Program-made: the position numbers and the translations under genes
Source of the DNA: Ampullaceana balthica
Taxonomy: Eukaryota > Mollusca > Gastropoda > Lymnaeidae
Length of the DNA: 64,000 nt
Assembly (NCBI GenBank): GCA_944989445.1
Contig: CALYLW010000135.1
Location: 1 to 64,000, forward strand
Direction: 5' to 3'
Shown: positions 1 through 10,883 of the stretch, one piece after another
How the letters are laid out: each line of letters begins with the position of its first letter
Numbering within the stretch: the first letter of the stretch is position 1
Notes under the pieces: generated by a model
What the model was told of the DNA's origin: nothing
Seen by the model: only the letters and a program-made list of their open reading frames with translations
The model's database searches: none

Positions 1-114
1 AACATTTTGTGTGTACCATAAATATATTTAAACTGTTACATTATGATATTTACACAAGTAGTTCCAAACCAATAAAAGTTTATAATGCTTTACCATACAA
101 TGACTTTGTGAAAG

Positions 115-220
115 CACACTCAATAGACTTACATATGAACATAATTACCACTCGCTAACTGTCTCCCATCACACTCAATAGACTTACATATGAACATAAT
201 TACCACTCGCTAACTGTCTG
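115..220. repeat. 55-bp direct duplication next to a stop codon
   Basis: The segment beginning CACACTCAATAGACTTACAT at 115 recurs at 170, giving two nearly identical 55-bp units. They lie directly beyond the stop codon (224-226) of the minus-strand CABIT gene, so they probably fall in its 3' UTR. No function is visible. Confidence 0.8.
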
Positions 221-223
221 CCC

Positions 224-2182
224 TCACAAGTACAACGTCTGCATCCTTTTCTTGAGGTTTGACGCAGGTCCACCGGAAGAACCCGAAGAGCCAGCTTTGG
301 TCATGGAACTTATGTCCGAATCTTTAAAATCCCTGGCGATGTGATGGCCATTGCCACTACTGCCTGATGTCGAGTTGGATTCCTGACTTCCGGTCTTTGC
401 CGGATGCAGACGATCTCGTTTTGCATTGGCCTCAACGTTACTTTTGGAGTGTTTGAAAAATCTACTTGCTTTAGATTCCTTCAGCGTAGCTTTTGAAACT
501 GGCATAGATGTTGGTCGAGCTGAGGAAACAAGGCCCAAGTTAGAGACTGTAGTTACACGTAACTCTGTCTCCGAGGTGACTGTAGTTACACGTAACTCTG
601 TCTCCGAGGTGTGGCCATTTGTACGATTGGACTGGGGCGTGGTGTCGTCCTTTGTCGTTTCTGAAGATCCAGAAGAAGAAAACTGTGTTGGGAAAAGGTC
701 AGGGGGTCTTGGTGGTAGGGGTGGTGGAACGCCTTTGGGAACAGAGGGCGAAGAACCTTTAGTTTGATGCAGCATTCCTTTGGGGGACCCGTTACTTCCT
801 TCGAAAAGATTCTCATTACTTTTACGGAAATCTGCCTCCAGGTCAAACCTGAGTTTGCTCGGATCTTGAGGCTGATATTTGGCGTGGTAGCTGACCCTCT
901 CGCCGGCTTCGATGGCCATCAGTCTGGCTCTAAACTCGTCCAACGGCTCGTACGCCGGCTCCTCCCAGTAACTCTCCTCGTCGGAGTCGTAAGTAAATTT
1001 TGTTTTGATCGGAGCCGGTCCCCCGTCACGCACGTATGCGTACAGATCGTCAATCTCGTCCATGAGGAGGTGTTCCCTGGACCTCGACCTCAGAGAAGGT
1101 GTGGACGTCGTTTGGAGGGGGATGGAAAAAACGTTCGTGTTGGAACGGCTCTTCCCTTTGGCCGCCGCCTCTGGGACCTGCACTATGAGATGGAGCGTAT
1201 TGTTATAGTTTGAGATCATCCGGTTGCACTTGGTGATCATTGTGCGGTACAGCTCGCTGGACTTCATCGCCTGCTGGTTGCTGGCTGCGACCAGCTGAAG
1301 GTTGACGTCAATGGGCACAGGGAGAAGGCGGACCAGGTTTTTATCCACTGGACACACGAATGCCGTCTCATCTGTGTAAACCCAGTCTAGACGTATGACC
1401 CCCGTGAATCTAGACGGGTCCACTTTAGGGCGGACTCCCTGAACAAGTTTCACTGTTAGCGGAAGTCTAAATCTGCGCACAATGTCCCTGATTTGGAATA
1501 CCCCCGTGAAATCATTGTCCCCTGCAATGGGAGTGAATGTTCCTTTCTGATCAAAGCTGAGGTATATTATCTCCCCTTTTGAATCAAAACAACGAAGGAG
1601 TTTAACTTTCTTATTTTCTCCAGGGGAGGGTAACTCTAACTCACCATTGAGCACCAGCTGGTCGCCTGCTAAAACAATTTTGGTTTTATCAAACGTCCAC
1701 CTTTCATCTTCACTTGTGAGGTAGGCTTTGATGTTCTCTCGCACCAGGCAACGGTCGGGCCTGACCTTGGACAGCTCGTGGACACTCCCGATGGGACGAG
1801 CCGATTTCCCGTCCTCCGACAGCAGTTCGAACCAACCCTGGTACGAGATGGGAATGGCCAGCCTCTGGTCGACGGCGTAAAGTTTGGTGGCCATGTACAC
1901 GTTGTGATTGCCTCGCCGGGATATCGTCGTGGCGTCCACACGCCGGAGACAGTGGGCCAGCACTTTGACGCCAACTTTGATAGAATGGATGAACACTTCT
2001 TGATACTGTTTTTGAAATGAAAATTTGTTGGCACCAAGCGTCATGTAATTTCCTCTAACAACTTTAGCGAACCCGGGAACCGGGCGTTTGGCGGCGAAGT
2101 CTCTGAGGGGAACAGCATCGGTTCCCCAGTCGGGAACTGGAGAATGAGGTGCCTGGTTGGCAATGGTCTCAGGTGTGGCCAT
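224..2182 (-). CDS. CABIT-domain protein, GAREM/THEMIS-like
   Basis: Open frame of 652 codons with TGA at 224-226 and ATG at 2180-2182 in a fair Kozak context (AGAGGATGG). Residues about 28-300 look like a CABIT module, the cysteine-containing all-beta region of GAREM and THEMIS signalling adaptors. The start has the FAKVVRGNYM motif and the end has a LLPVPIDVNLQL stretch. After that comes low-complexity sequence with an acidic tyrosine patch (EEPAYEPLDE, ~413-422), a proline-rich SH3-ligand-like segment (PPPLPPRPPD, ~485) and a Ser/Gly-rich, basic C-terminus. An 11-residue unit (TSETELRVTTV) is directly duplicated. No signal peptide or membrane segment is seen, so it is probably a cytoplasmic adaptor downstream of receptor tyrosine kinases. 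It could be a last exon with upstream exons missed. Family assignment is from memory of motifs; orthology is not established. Confidence 0.65.
   Translation of the reverse strand: MATPETIANQAPHSPVPDWGTDAVPLRDFAAKRPVPGFAKVVRGNYMTLGANKFSFQKQYQEVFIHSIKVGVKVLAHCLRRVDATTISRRGNHNVYMATKLYAVDQRLAIPISYQGWFELLSEDGKSARPIGSVHELSKVRPDRCLVRENIKAYLTSEDERWTFDKTKIVLAGDQLVLNGELELPSPGENKKVKLLRCFDSKGEIIYLSFDQKGTFTPIAGDNDFTGVFQIRDIVRRFRLPLTVKLVQGVRPKVDPSRFTGVIRLDWVYTDETAFVCPVDKNLVRLLPVPIDVNLQLVAASNQQAMKSSELYRTMITKCNRMISNYNNTLHLIVQVPEAAAKGKSRSNTNVFSIPLQTTSTPSLRSRSREHLLMDEIDDLYAYVRDGGPAPIKTKFTYDSDEESYWEEPAYEPLDEFRARLMAIEAGERVSYHAKYQPQDPSKLRFDLEADFRKSNENLFEGSNGSPKGMLHQTKGSSPSVPKGVPPPLPPRPPDLFPTQFSSSGSSETTKDDTTPQSNRTNGHTSETELRVTTVTSETELRVTTVSNLGLVSSARPTSMPVSKATLKESKASRFFKHSKSNVEANAKRDRLHPAKTGSQESNSTSGSSGNGHHIARDFKDSDISSMTKAGSSGSSGGPASNLKKRMQTLYL
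543..612 (-). repeat. 33-bp in-frame duplication in the CABIT gene
   Basis: Two adjacent copies of a 33-bp unit (containing GTAGTTACACGTAACTCTGT) encode the repeated TSETELRVTTV. The copies are almost identical, so the duplication looks recent. It preserves the frame. Confidence 0.85.
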
Positions 2183-3428
2183 CCTCTTGTCAGCGGCCTC
2201 TATTCAAGGGACGCAACTTCGTTGTAAGAAATTAGTTAAAATAGGATCAATACACAAATAACATTGTACTGTCTACCTTTTAAAAATAACATTAGCAAAC
2301 TACTAGCTACTGGTACAATTAAAGTTATGATTTTTTAAGTAACTTATTCTTCTAGTTAGCACAATCATGTGTTATATTGATTTAAAATAAGTTACTAATT
2401 AAAATGTTAAAAGAACAGTAATTCTTTATTTCCCATTCCATCTTTATGCTAAAAATAACAGAATAATAAAGCATACTATACTCACACTAGTCACACTCAG
2501 ATATGTTGACACCAACAGGTGAGAATTTGATTTTGTGACGGTAATGAAATTTAAAAAATCGCGAGTAATTTCCTGGATATTTTTAATTCAAATCAGTTTT
2601 TACTAGTGTGCACTGAACTCCTAGATGGAAGAGAGAACTGGCCGTCGATCTGTCCATCGGACAACACGTCCAACTAGATTCATGTTAGTTGAACTTGTTA
2701 CTTGTACGTTACACGCCTTTAGTAACGAGTCCCATCTCAAGTCGTGACGGCCAGACTACGCCAGTGAAAACACCGCTATTCAACCCGTCGTCTACCACAC
2801 ACTACCACAAACATACACACGATGATAAATTATACCTAAGGCGGATCCATAATGTGGTCCACAACTGTTCCACGTTGGTCTTGCTAACGGAAACCCACTC
2901 TGAATCCCACACAAGGAGCAGTCGGTTATACGCCTGTGTATGACATTATTTGACACACCTGGTCTCTTTGAATATGTCACCTGAAAACACAGTTCTTTAC
3001 CCGTCAGGCGGGTTTCTAAAAATAAGTCTCATTTTTGCTAAGAAGAATCTCGATTTCTGATCGAGCCCGTTAACTGCTTGCATAATGCTTTTGTTTTTGT
3101 TTAGGTCGCTTTAGATGAGATTATTGCTTATATTTTATACTGGGTGGACTACGAGTGTCAGACTTTGCTCATACTCTCGTCTGACACTTTCTTCCACCAA
3201 ACAAGTTTCGTTTTAAATTTCTACAAAATCTGTACATTTGTAAGCAGAGAGCATTGAGAAACGTAAGATTTTATGGTATCATCAATTGATCGGTCATGTT
3301 TATTAATTATCAAAATAAAATTCTAAAAAGTCATTAGTTTTTTTTTAAAGTGGAAAAAAACAACAACTTGACTTTTGTTTTACTTCAATTTATTAGAATT
3401 ATTAACTTACAAACTCTGAAAACTACTG
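2183..3428. other. gene-free region upstream of the CABIT gene
   Basis: AT-rich sequence 5' of the minus-strand CABIT gene. It should contain that gene's promoter and 5' UTR, but I see no clear TATA box, initiator or spliced upstream exon. No coding or repeat feature is recognised. Confidence 0.5.
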
Positions 3429-3460
3429 TATATACTCGTTCTATAGCCCGTAGTTCATAA

Positions 3461-3487
3461 GCTGACACACACACACACACACACACT
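3461..3487. repeat. (AC)n microsatellite
   Basis: About 12-13 uninterrupted AC dinucleotides. Confidence 0.9.
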
Positions 3488-3914
3488 TTTGGAAGAGAAA
3501 AGTATTAAAAGTGTATAACCCGCTCGCAAGCCGACCCCCCAAAATAATAGGACAGCTTAAACAAAATGGTACACTTTTTTTAAAAACTACAAGCTAAATC
3601 GGTCATTATGATTGTTAACTTTGAACTGCCTATCTTTGTCTTTGTGCTCTTTGTTAAGCAAGAGTTGCCGGTATTTAAAAAAAAATTATTTGGTAAACAG
3701 TGGCGACAGCGCGTACATTAAAATTCGTTGTTGAAAACAAAATTTGTAAAATAATTTTCTTAAAAACTTCACAAAAATAAATGAAGTGATTAAATTAGGT
3801 GGGTGCAGATGTTTAATAATATATTATAGCTTCTGGTAGAGTAGTCGAATCTTGTAGATTGTAGAAAAGGACATTGATGATATGCAATAACAACACCGAT
3901 ATTCAATAATAATC

Positions 3915-4240
3915 TTATCTTATCTGTTTACAGACGCTCCTTCTATACAGAAGATTATTGCGTCCTACGCTTATCTATGGTTTGTGTTTAGTCCTGCATT
4001 TTTATTAGAGATTTAAATGTTGATAAAGTGTTGGTTTTCCTGGATTCTTCAGGCAACCCATTCCACGCCCGAATTCCGGACGGGAAGAAGGAAAACTTGT
4101 ATGTGTTTGTTCTTGCATACGGAATAAGAAAGGTGATTTTATCCTTATGTCTATCTGAGGGTTGTATTAAGTTATCTTTGTGTTGTATTTCTAAATTAGA
4201 ATTAATTGCTTTATGTATGATTACTACTTTGCTTTTGGTA
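3915..4240 (-). mobile_element. 5'-truncated LINE 3' end (Jockey/CR1/L2-like)
   Basis: Minus-strand copy of the C-terminal ~80 codons and 3' tail of the LINE also seen at 8225-9228 and 40474-41521. It shows the SFFPSGIRAWNGLPEE motif near the protein end and a tail of GATAA-type repeats. It is severely 5' truncated, as is usual for target-primed reverse transcription. The remaining frame is almost intact, so the insertion is fairly recent. Confidence 0.85.
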
Positions 4241-4551
4241 ATTGATAATTTATATAGCGCTGTATCCCAGTAGGGAACCGGGCTCACAGCGCTTTACATG
4301 GGGATCATAACATACATATAATAATTAAATAACCATTCATACCATAATAACAACATAAAGGACAGTACGTTACACATAATCCATGCAGAAATCACCTATG
4401 ACCCGCTCATTAGCCGACCCCGCAACTTTTCCCCCTAGATTTTCTCCAAAAAAAGTTCGGCTTTAGAATGAGTATATACGCTATATTTTGGGGGTTAAAT
4501 ATTTTGTTGTCTTTTACAACATGCTGTAAATAAATAATTTAAAAATATAGC

Positions 4552-4555
<4 letters not shown>

Positions 4556-4644
<89 letters not shown>
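4556..4644. repeat. (TA)n microsatellite
   Basis: Roughly 88 bp of alternating TA with one interruption near 4609. Confidence 0.95.
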
Positions 4645-4646
<2 letters not shown>

Positions 4647-5329
4647 CATAACGTGGGATCCCTCAAAGAAAAGATGCCTACAATGCCTACAATGCCTACT
4701 ATTACTATGTCTACAAACTACACAATTGTTAATTTATTGACGGCCTATTTTTTATATTATGTTGTTTTTTTTTAAATTAAATTATTTTTTAAAAATCTTA
4801 TCTTCTAAGATTCTAAAATTCCTAACATCAAAACTTAGAGCTGCTAGAGTTAGAGCTGCTAGAGTTAGTCAAGGTACTTAAAAACTTGCAGCGCTCAATA
4901 AGTCAATAAGTCATTGGTTTTGTTGAACATTGCAGAGATAAGCACTGATTGATTTGTTTATTTCGTTCCATTTGTTCAGATCACTATCTATGTCAGGCAT
5001 GGGCGTATTCAAGGGGGGGGGGCAAGGGGGCACTCCCCGCCCCTTAATTTTAGAAAAAAAATGTCATAAAGTTGTTACAATAAAACTGAACTAAATTTCG
5101 TCCAAGTTTATTACATTGAAGACAGTGTAACAGTGTACATATATCAAACATAAAAAGAATTATATCTGCAAGTATAACTGGTTACATTATTGTAATGTTT
5201 AAAATAATGGTTTTAGTGTCGAACAGTTACATTACAGTTACTATACAAATAAAATAGAGTATAAAATTATAAATTAAACTGATTCAGCGATAATATTGTA
5301 ATTTAAACTATTTATTCTGGAACAAAAAT

Positions 5330-5590
5330 TGTAAACGTCTTGGTATTTGTCCAAATCGATTGATAAAATTGTCTTTAAATGTTCCCTTGTATTCAGATAT
5401 TCTTATTTCTGTAGATACTCAATCACTCATTATACAAAGACCAGATAAACGTTCATCACCAGTTGTTGAGCGTAGCCGCGTTTTTACTCGTCTTAGACTT
5501 AGAGTGCTAAATGATCTCTCGATTGTGCACGTTGTTACTGGAAGAGACAATGCTGTCAAAAAAACCATCTTAATCATGGGGAAAAATAAT
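5330..5590 (-). pseudogene. hAT transposase C-terminal (dimerisation) remnant
   Basis: Minus-strand translation gives a broken hAT C-terminal motif (..SRVKTRL-type arginine-rich turn, then ERLSGLCIMS), followed by an in-frame stop and more decayed sequence. It belongs to the 4998-7089 element. Confidence 0.65.
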
Positions 5591-5930
5591 TGGTTTCATC
5601 TAAAACCTCACACATAGTCACTGCTTCTGGTTTTCCCCCTTAACTAGTTTTACATTTCCATATATCATACCAGGTTTTACTCTCCTCGATTAAATTGTCA
5701 AATGTGTAATATTCAGCAATAGCCCTGGCCCCTGGCTTGATGCTTAACTGTGAGTTTGTCTAGTTGTGTCATCAAAAAAGGGATGCAAAACTAAAAGGGA
5801 AGATGCTGGTTTATTTTCTACGAGTAGGAGTTCTTACAGCACAAAGTAACTGATGTGCAACTTGCTTGCTTTTTCCAGATTGTTCTAAATATTCCGGTTG
5901 TTAAAAAATTTATGTCACATTTTAAGCAAA

Positions 5931-6112
5931 AATCCGCATGGTCCGACCATGTTTGACGTCACAGTGTTCTATATTAAATTTTAATTATTTTGTTACAAAA
6001 CAAACTTTTTGTTTAAAAGTGTGACGTACTTTAGGCGTCCTAAATTTGTGACAGTTTGGTTTGTGACAGGTTTTGTGTTCAAAAATAGAGAGACGTACTT
6101 TATGGACGGCCC
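5931..6112. mobile_element. partial Harbinger-like MITE (TGACGTCA family)
   Basis: Ends in GTACTTTATGGACGGCCCC, the same terminus as the element at 10588-10840, with internal TTGACGTCAC and GTGACGTAC motifs. The left end is degraded. It is nested inside the decayed hAT element. Confidence 0.6.
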
Positions 6113-6129
6113 CTACTGTTGTCCTCAAT

Positions 6130-6251
6130 GCCAATGATAAGTCAGATGCTGCAGACGCCCCAAAATCTTCTAATAACGGCATTTCGGAATCCCACGATTG
6201 CTCTACTTTTCGTTTTTCTTTTGAGCCTGTAAAATTTTTTCGGATATCCAT
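6130..6251 (-). pseudogene. hAT transposase N-terminal remnant
   Basis: Short minus-strand frame starting MDIRKNFTGSKEKRK, typical of N-termini of ZMYM1-like hAT transposases, and then cut off by the MITE at 5931-6112. Part of the 4998-7089 element. Confidence 0.55.
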
Positions 6252-6252
6252 C

Positions 6253-6735
6253 TTTTTAAATCCTTTATATTAACTCGTGGTGTCTGCGGCCGACCGACCG
6301 ACCGACCTTGCTTGCTTGCTTGCTTGTCGCCAAAACTTTTGATCGATTTTTAACCCACTTGCTCGCAAGATAGCGAGCTGAAATTTTGCAGGCAGTTTAG
6401 TACCGATGATAAAAACAATGTATCAAAATTTCAGATCGATCGCATGTACCGTAATTAAATTATTGATTTTTTAGATTATTTTATTTATTCCTATGTATCA
6501 TGCTATTTTTTGAGATAGAGCGTCGCGGTGCGTATTATATTGAACAACCTTTCTGTCGCGCAATAAGGTGCGTATTTTACTGACAACACTTTTTATAAAC
6601 CTATTCCTGATCGGTGCGCATTATATTAAACACGTTTTACGACACAACTGCAATTTTGTATTTTTGGATGGTCTTGCGCTGCGTGTTATAATGAACATTC
6701 TTTTAGTTACGTCTCATACATAAAGGATTTATAGA
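6253..6735 (+). mobile_element. diverged copy of the ~470-bp dispersed repeat
   Basis: Starts AAATCCTTTATATTAAC and ends CATAAAGGATTTATAG, an inverted pair of ends. Internally it has the family signature (AGCTGAAATTT followed by CAAAATTTCAGATCGATCG). It is more diverged than the copies at 32.1, 32.6 and 47.7 kb. It carries short (CCGA)n and (CTTG)n runs near 6290-6328. Confidence 0.65.
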
Positions 6736-7097
6736 CAAAAACTTGGTTTTTTACGCGTTGTTTTCATTTAATCCTGCTGTTTTTACACGTATATTATTCC
6801 ACAGCAAAATTTAATTTTCTCGTGAAAACTTACGTTTTTAATTTTTTTTAATGCATTATTATATGTTGTATTTTAGCTATTACAGCTAATTTGTCAGTCT
6901 TATTAATTTCTAAGGCTTTTTTTCGGCCCTTGAAGCTACATAATCGAAGTAGGATACATCCATTTTGTTTATCTAGCACCCTACTTGCCGGGTTGTCACA
7001 GTAAAATGAACCTGTATGGCATTATCATTTAAATTTTAAAAAACGTGTTTTTGTGCCCCCCCCTGGAAAAATTCCTAGCGACGCCCATGATGTCAGG

Positions 7098-7988
7098 GTG
7101 GTCCGAAGTCCGAGCGTCGCGCCAAATACGGCTGAAGTTTAAATTTTAACCAACCCGAATCCTCATCGTAAATAGTTAATTGACTAGTAGATTTTTTTCT
7201 GTAGCGACAACATTATATTTGCAAGAAAAAACGAAATTATGCGCTGTTTGAGTACAATGTACAATGACGTATAATGACTAAAACGATGACGTTTTATAGT
7301 TTACCAACATGAATATTGATTACAAATAGCCAATGATGCTATGTGTACAAAATTTAAAGACATAATATTGTTTAATTTTGCCAACTTGGAGAAGGAAATG
7401 AATATGGGCATATGGCGTCGATATACTTAATATTTTAAAGACAGTTTTTACATCACAATTTTTTACAACAAATTTTAGGCTCATTTCATTTATTGTAAAT
7501 TTAGTGGAATGAAATAAGTCTATTTAGTCTATGACTATATATAAGACATTATTTATCCATTTTAGTCATCTCTAAATATGGAATAAACTATTTATAAAGT
7601 TTCGAAAATTATTGCGATAGTACAATTTAAAAAAAAACCAACTAAATAAAGAGAAAAAATAAATAATAATACTAATAAAATCTGTCTTAGAGACTATCCA
7701 AAAAAAATGAAAAGGCCCGTAACTCTGTATCTTATTTTTATTTATTTTCTTAACCCTCCCCACCATTTTGACTTGATGGAATATGGCCCTCAGTAAAAAG
7801 TTTGAACACTCCTCCTGATCTATGGGACGACACAAATACATGTACATCAGTAGTTCAAGGCATTGAGAATTCATAGATCAGTGATTAAAGGATGTGCATC
7901 GCGACAGACGTTTCACATAATAATTGCTAACAGGAGTGCAAACGTATTCATTAATCAATCTAACATGCCACCAGCCAGAACATACTAC
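7098..7988. other. no recognisable feature
   Basis: AT-rich sequence between the hAT element and the 20-bp minisatellite. I see no exon, RNA gene or clear repeat. Confidence 0.4.
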
Positions 7989-8222
7989 ATCAGTGTATGT
8001 CGGTGTATGACAGTGTATGTCGGTGTATGACAGTGTATGTCGGTGTATGACAGTGTATGTCGGTGTATGACAGTGTATGTCGGTGTATGACAGTGTATGT
8101 CGGTGTATGACAGTGTATGTCGGTGTATGACAGTGTATGTCGGTGTATGACAGTGTATGTCGGTGTATGACAGTGTATGTCGGTGTATGACAGTGTATGT
8201 CAGTGTATGTCAGTGTATGTCA
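7989..8222. repeat. 20-bp minisatellite, split by a LINE
   Basis: About eleven copies of a 20-bp unit made of two 10-bp half-units (CAGTGTATGT / CGGTGTATGA). The array resumes for one partial unit (GTCAGTGTATGTCA) at 9224-9239, after the LINE fragment. The LINE therefore inserted into the array. Confidence 0.9.
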
Positions 8223-8224
8223 GT

Positions 8225-9228
8225 GCACCAATAAAGGTTAACTCAGGAGTTCCACAAGGAACTGTGCTAGGTCCCTTACTCTTTTTAATTTATATAAATG
8301 ATTTACCCAACAACATCTCAACAGGTACAAAAGTTAGGCTATTTGCTGATGATTGTATAATCTATAGAACAATTAAATCAGAACAAGATGGCAAAATTTT
8401 ACAAAAAGACTTAGATGAATTGATAAAATGGGAAACTAACTGGAGTATGTCTTTCCATCCAGAAAAGTGTCAACTGTTAAGAGTAACAAAGAAAAAGAAA
8501 CAAATAAATTCAAAATATTACATTCATGGAAAAGAACTGACCCAAACTAAAGATGCAAAATACTTAGGAGTCTTAATAAATGAGAAACTATCATGGAATC
8601 CCCATGTCAATGAAGTTATTAAAAAATCAAACAAAACCTTAGGCTTTATAAAAAGGAACTTTAACAAATGTAATAGAGATATAAAACTAAAATGCTACCT
8701 CACTTTGGTGAGACCTGCACTAGAATATGCATCTTCTGTATGGGACCCATCCACCAAAGAAAACATTGATAAACTAGAACAAATTCAAAAAAGAGCTGCC
8801 AGATTCATTACTGGAGAATATTCGAAACTGACAAGAGTAACACCATTAGTTAAATCATTAAACCTTGAAACACTAGAGGATAGAAGAACCAAGAGCAAAG
8901 TAGTAATCATACATAAAGCAATTAATTCTAATTTAGAAATACAACACAAAGATAACTTAATACAACCCTCAGATAGACATAAGGATAAAAACACCTTTCT
9001 TATTCCGTATGCAAGAACAAACACATACAAGTTTTCCTTCTTCCCGTCCGGAATTCGGGCGTGGAATGGGTTGCCTGAAGAATCCAGGAAAACCAACACT
9101 TTATCAACATTTAAATCTCTAATAAAAATGCAGGACTAAACACAAACCATAGATAAGCGTAGGACGCAATAATCTTCTGTATAGAAGGAGCGTCTGTAAA
9201 CAGATAAGATAAGATAAGATAAGATGTC
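8225..9228 (+). mobile_element. 5'-truncated LINE with reverse transcriptase C-terminal half (Jockey/CR1/L2-like)
   Basis: An uninterrupted frame of about 305 codons ends at TAA 9137-9139. It covers RT motifs from VNSGVPQGTVLGPLLFLIY through the catalytic LFADDC, then KYLGV, RPALEYASSVWDP and the terminal SFFPSGIRAWN region. Motif A and everything upstream is missing. A ~90-bp 3' tail follows, ending in (GATAA)n. The frame is intact and almost identical to the copy at 40.5 kb, so both are young. The upstream open codons (MSVYDSV..) are just the minisatellite read through. Confidence 0.9.
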
Positions 9229-9337
9229 AGTGTATGTCATGTGCATCTTTACCTTTTTGGTCATATGACTCCAAACATTTTTTAAAAATAACACTCCATG
9301 ATATTAGAGTTCAGTCTTACACTAAATACATGCTTAT

Positions 9338-9367
9338 CTTATCTGTTACAGACGCTCCTTCTATACT
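9338..9367 (-). mobile_element. very short LINE 3'-tail insertion
   Basis: About 30 bp matching the reverse complement of the LINE tail (CTTATCTTATCTG..AGACGCTCC). This looks like an extreme 5' truncation. Confidence 0.6.
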
Positions 9368-9373
9368 TAAATG

Positions 9374-9509
9374 CAGAGCTCTTTTTCTATAAAAATAGGT
9401 ACCGGGGCGCATATTTAATACAACCTTAAAAAATCACTAAGACCAAATAGTCTATGGAAAAAGGTGCCGGAACGCCGTAACAGTAGCGTTCTGCTAGAAA
9501 AAAGCACTG
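9374..9509. mobile_element. 136-bp hAT-type MITE
   Basis: Ends CAGAGCTCTTTTTCTA and TAGAAAAAAGCACTG are inverted relative to each other. The flanks are CTTAAATG and CTTAAATA (7 of 8 match), consistent with an 8-bp hAT target duplication. Confidence 0.65.
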
Positions 9510-9544
9510 CTTAAATAACAATTAAACAATCCGTAAAAACAAAG

Positions 9545-9960
9545 TTTTTGACTATAAATCCCTTATAAATGAGACATAAATAAAAGTATTGATTATTGAC
9601 CACGCGACACACTAGCATAAACATTTACAGACTTAGCGTGACTGAACTCCTAGTGCTGTAAAACACGGGGATGTGGTCATCGATGGCTGGAGTGAACCTC
9701 CAGTGACCCGTGGATGTCAACTATAGCAGACGGCTACACAAGCTATATAGAGATAAACTAAAAATGCATTATTTAATTACGGTACATTCGATCGATCTGA
9801 AATTTTGATACAATGCATTGTTAGGTGACACAAGTCTATATTCAAAATTTTAGCTCGATCGAATCATGGGAAGTGGGTCATTTTTTATTTTGTTTTCCCG
9901 CCCTACCGACCGATCAAGAGATGGTGAAGTTAATATAAGTTATAAGGAATTTAATAAAGC
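9545..9960 (-). mobile_element. reverse-oriented copy of the ~470-bp dispersed repeat
   Basis: Begins at AAAGTTTTTGACTATAAATC and runs to ATAAGGAATTT near 9953. It contains, in reverse, the TAAAAATGCATTA and GATCGATCTGAAATTTTGAT signatures of the family. The central part is diverged. Confidence 0.65.
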
Positions 9961-9997
9961 CATTTGAAACATGTTCATTTTATGAAATACGGCTTTT

Positions 9998-10116
9998 ATG
10001 GGGTGGGGGGGGACTTTGTGACGTCATATTTGAGGGAGGGATAACTTTGTGTGACGAGGGCGGGAGGGGGAAATCGGCCAAAATCGCTTGACATCATTTA
10101 TGGAAGGCCTCATGAT
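9998..10116. mobile_element. fragment of Harbinger-like MITE
   Basis: Contains GTGACGTCATATTTG, a purine-rich block, and a terminus like CATCATTTATGGAAGGCC, matching the family at 10884-11314. The left end is absent. Confidence 0.5.
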
Positions 10117-10587
10117 TATGACGATTGGTTTGTACAGTCCTTGAGAACAATTTAAAGACCTTTTTTTTTAATTTGATAGAGTTTTTGAAGAGCAGAGAGC
10201 AAAGAGTATGCTAGTGCTAGTGCTACAGTGTTATCGCTATAGAAGGAAGTATCCATTGACATTTATATTTGCAACAGGCCATGCACATAATTTAAGGAAC
10301 TTGTGGTAAGAAAATATAAACATAATGATAAATAACGGTGGTCGAGCGGCATGCCGCTTAAAAACGTTAAGTAGATCTGATTACAAGAAAATGATGAAGT
10401 TTTAAACACAATATTACAACACAGTCCACAGTCCTTATCTGGAACGTTATGTTTGAAATAGAGAAGAGAGCAAATCCACACATAAAACAATGTGGTCAGG
10501 TTTATTCATTTTTACAAGCTATTCGGCAAATAAATAATCAATTCATTGTAATTACAAAGACAGTTTATTTAGGAACTCTCACTGTAA
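10117..10587. other. no recognisable feature
   Basis: AT-rich spacer between MITEs. No coding or structured element is recognised. Confidence 0.4.
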
Positions 10588-10840
10588 GGGGCTGTCCGTT
10601 AAGTACGTCACGCTATTTTTGACCATTTTAACTCCCCCTCCCCCTGTCACAAATCTCGGACCCCTAAAGTACGTCACACTTTCGAACAATTTTTAAATAT
10701 TTTTTTAAAATAAAATAATTACAATTTAATATAAAACACCGTGACGTCACACATGGCAGGACCACCCTCCCTCCGTCACAAACTGTCACACTTTCTTACA
10801 CCCCCCCCTCTGGAGAGTGACGTACTTTATGGACGGCCCC
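10588..10840. mobile_element. 253-bp Harbinger-like MITE with TAA target duplication
   Basis: Terminal inverted repeats GGGGCTGTCCGTTAAGTACG and, inverted, GTACTTTATGGACGGCCCC. Flanked by TAA on both sides, a 3-bp TWA duplication as used by PIF/Harbinger transposases. Contains GTGACGTCAC internally. No coding capacity. Confidence 0.75.
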
Positions 10841-10883
10841 TAAGTATAAGTTTGCGGCAAACAAAATCTTAAAGAGCAGTTTT

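Larger units (their letters stand above)
3429..4479. repeat. inverted-repeat pair flanking a 1-kb AT-rich segment (possible decayed DNA transposon)
   Basis: The sequence GTATATACTCGTTCTATAGC at 3429 reappears in inverted, diverged form at about 4457-4479. Each arm is accompanied by a related pyrimidine-rich block (AACCCGCTC..AGCCGACCCC near 3520 and 4400). A LINE 3' fragment lies between them. The arrangement suggests an old TIR element. I find no clear target-site duplication. Confidence 0.4.
4998..7089 (-). mobile_element. decayed hAT DNA transposon with exact 8-bp target duplication
   Basis: The ends are CATGGGCGT (4998) and ACGCCCATG (7089), and the left end continues into a G-run mirrored by a C-run on the right. 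The flanks carry an identical 8-bp duplication, ATGTCAGG (4990-4997 and 7090-7097), the hallmark of hAT insertion. On the minus strand, 6251 down to ~6130 resembles a hAT transposase N-terminus (MDIRKNFTG..). The stretch 5585 down to ~5330 resembles the C-terminal dimerisation domain (RLRSTTGDERLSGLCIMS). Between them are stops, frame breaks, a Harbinger-like MITE remnant and a ~470-bp dispersed repeat. Inactive. Confidence 0.8.

Noticed and set aside
7572..7874. 100-codon minus-strand frame
   Set aside because: Low-complexity AT-rich translation (Phe/Ile/Tyr/Asn), no motif, no splice or promoter context.
8785..9099. 104-codon antisense frame opposite the LINE RT (also 41108-41422)
   Set aside because: Shadow of the RT coding strand; present in both copies only because they are near identical.
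10263..10490. 75-codon minus-strand frame with several cysteines
   Set aside because: No recognisable domain and no conserved context; likely chance.
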